Assembly: GCA_001414345.1 (NCBI GenBank)
Contig: LLCB01000152.1
Coordinates: 62,001 to 126,000, forward strand
From: Hymenoscyphus infarciens
Taxonomy: Eukaryota; Ascomycota; Leotiomycetes; Helotiales; Helotiaceae
DNA: 64,000 nt
Direction of reading: 5' to 3'
The translations under genes and the position numbers were made by a program. The notes under the pieces were generated by a model that worked only from the letters and a program-made list of their open reading frames with translations, searched no databases and was not told the DNA's origin. Positions 62,606 through 64,000 of this stretch are shown piece after piece; the stretch's first letter is position 1, and each line of letters opens with the position of its first letter.

Positions 62606-64000
62606 TCATGAAGAAGTAGCATTCTTCTTCCTTCTCCCACATATCCACACGACTGTCTTTCCAATCCCCTTGAAAATTAAAGCCACACTCCAAACCAGGC
62701 ACTTCACAAGCATCCAGAGGAGTCCACAAAATCCAGGTGTCTTCTCTTCTTTCTGCTTCTTCGGTGCTTTGAATGCCTTTAGGCTATTCTGACTTTGATC
62801 TTCAAGATCAAGCTCGAAAGCTTCCATCTTGGGAGCATCCCGCTTCTTATCCTTCTTCTTTCTTCCAAGCATACTTCTTCGACCAGGAGAGCCGGGTGAC
62901 ATACTCAAGTGAGGCGAATGAGGAGCGATCGAGGGAGGAGCCTCGAAGTGTTCGATATGATGTTTCTTTTCTTCTTCAGTTGACACGAGCATCACTGCAC
63001 AAATTGCAACATCGACAATATAGAATGCATCGATTCGTGCGGCAGAACTAGTATCAACTTCCAAGGATCCACCGCCTGCACCATCGCGAACGAGACGTAC
63101 GAGGTTTCGGGGTAATTCGGGGTGTTCCAGGGTATATTCTACTCGTGACCAAGCGGGCGATGAGGAGATGGAGACAACGAAGGGCGTTTGAAGTGCGGGA
63201 TGTACGAGGTAGTATTTTTCGGTGTCGACATCCCATACTAGTCGTCCTGCCTCTCGTTCTGCGGCTGCGATGATGGTTGCACCATCTGCGCGGTGGGGTT
63301 TCGATACCATGTCGAGTGCCATGTTTGATGCAGCACGGGGATAAAGGAGAGCAACGAGTCCATCGTTTGGTGGGAGACGACGAGCGGGTTCTTCGAGTGT
63401 GGTGCTGAGGACATCTGTGTCCTTGTCTTTTTCTTTGTATCGAAGCGAGCTGCCTATTCGAGGTGATGATGTTGAGGAGGGGGAGCCACGACTGGGATCC
63501 TGTCGTGTCATGGATACTTGAGCGGAGGTTGATGTAGGTATTACTTTTAAGGTGTAGAAAGGCGTCCCGGAAGAGGCAGAGAGGGTATGGACAGGTTCTT
63601 CAGCAGCGGTGGTCATTTTCAGACAGAATGTTCGACCTTCAGAAGCGGAGACTCGCCAGCCGTTAGCGACTTTCCATAACTCCTTAAGTTCCTCAACGTT
63701 CGACGGTTCCATGACCGCTTCATCTTGGAGGTGTTGAGGAAATCGACCAGCGGAAGAGCCGATGGACATTGGTGATTGGAGTCCTCCAGTGCCAGGAGTT
63801 CGCTGTTCATGGATCGAGGGTGAGTATGGTCTTCGGTTGATGATGGTTTTTGGAATGTGTGTTGGAGATTGTTGAGTAGGGAAGTATGGTTGATATTCTA
63901 AAGGTAACTCAGGGTTGTACCGTGGGAATATTGATCGCATTACAGGTTCTTCCCCTCGAGAAGATGAAGGATGACCATTTTTCGCTATCGAGGAGTGGGA
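62606..64000 (-). CDS. conserved fungal protein with C-terminal membrane segment, 5' end outside window
   Basis: The frame is open from the right edge (64000) to the stop at 62606, 464 codons visible, so the start probably lies outside; ATG at 63940 is an internal candidate. No enzymatic motif is recognised. The protein has a Pro/Ser-rich N-terminal part, a globular middle (LKELWKVANGWRVSASEGRT, FYTLKVIPTSTSAQVSMTRQ, LVWDVDTEKYYLVHPAL), then a Ser/Pro/Lys-rich linker. A hydrophobic segment (GLLWMLVKCLVWSVALIF) and a basic end (GRRKKNATSS) suggest a tail anchor. I believe related fungal entries carry an unsupported methyltransferase-like label; nothing here supports methyltransferase activity. 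Confidence 0.75.
   Translation of the reverse strand, partial: SHSSIAKNGHPSSSRGEEPVMRSIFPRYNPELPLEYQPYFPTQQSPTHIPKTIINRRPYSPSIHEQRTPGTGGLQSPMSIGSSAGRFPQHLQDEAVMEPSNVEELKELWKVANGWRVSASEGRTFCLKMTTAAEEPVHTLSASSGTPFYTLKVIPTSTSAQVSMTRQDPSRGSPSSTSSPRIGSSLRYKEKDKDTDVLSTTLEEPARRLPPNDGLVALLYPRAASNMALDMVSKPHRADGATIIAAAEREAGRLVWDVDTEKYYLVHPALQTPFVVSISSSPAWSRVEYTLEHPELPRNLVRLVRDGAGGGSLEVDTSSAARIDAFYIVDVAICAVMLVSTEEEKKHHIEHFEAPPSIAPHSPHLSMSPGSPGRRSMLGRKKKDKKRDAPKMEAFELDLEDQSQNSLKAFKAPKKQKEEKTPGFCGLLWMLVKCLVWSVALIFKGIGKTVVWICGRRKKNATSS

Noticed and set aside
62412..62729. 105-codon ORF on the - strand
   Set aside because: It overlaps the end of the edge gene in another frame, most of it in the 3' flank.

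Overview
The window looks like a chromosome segment of a filamentous ascomycete. A leotiomycete close to Botrytis, Sclerotinia or Monilinia fits best. The reasons are short (46-131 nt) introns, many with CTAAC/CTGAC-type branch sites, fungal-type proteins, plant cell-wall-degrading enzymes, and a repeat block damaged in the pattern of repeat-induced point mutation (RIP). The genus is an inference.

Bases 1-25345 are a gene-free transposon nest, extremely TA-rich and depleted in CA/TG. I could resolve its layers. A Tad1-like LINE on the + strand is split by a complete Ty3/Gypsy-type LTR retrotransposon on the - strand (element A, 3554-11614, flanked by TAGAG). Inverted, truncated pieces of the same Gypsy family follow, one carrying a younger solo LTR (15620-16021, flanked by ATATT). 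A second complete Gypsy copy (element B, 17057-25109, flanked by CTAAT) sits inside a non-autonomous hAT-like DNA transposon (16630-25345, 8-bp duplication GATTAAAC). Both Gypsy copies have lost the catalytic reverse transcriptase Asp-Asp pair through G-to-A changes. Both keep the trace of an extra gene antisense to gag-pol next to the 3' LTR.

Bases 25346-64000 are ordinary gene space. In order: dUTPase (+), pyridoxal kinase (-), PCNA (-), GH11 endoxylanase (+), PL1 pectate lyase (-), a probably broken membrane protein gene (-), Sec61 beta (-), a Psr1-like FCP/NIF phosphatase (-), a peroxisomal ABCD half-transporter (+), a small proline/serine-rich protein with one membrane segment (+), a GH72 glucanosyltransferase with an X8/CBM43 module (+), a protein with three SET domains (-), an unidentified gene remnant (-), CMC1 (-) and UTP11 (+) from a shared divergent promoter, and the 3' part of a conserved fungal protein that runs off the right edge (-).

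Functional links: dUTPase and PCNA both serve DNA replication and each has an ACGCGT (MCB) box upstream of its start, as expected for G1/S control. The xylanase and pectate lyase are neighbouring secreted enzymes for plant cell-wall attack. Several gene models depend on unusual splicing: a start codon split by an intron (PCNA), an ATG alone in its coding exon (Sec61 beta), an 11-nt microexon (pyridoxal kinase), a GC-AG intron (GH72) and three AAG acceptors. Exon boundaries were worked out by hand from splice motifs and protein-family conservation.
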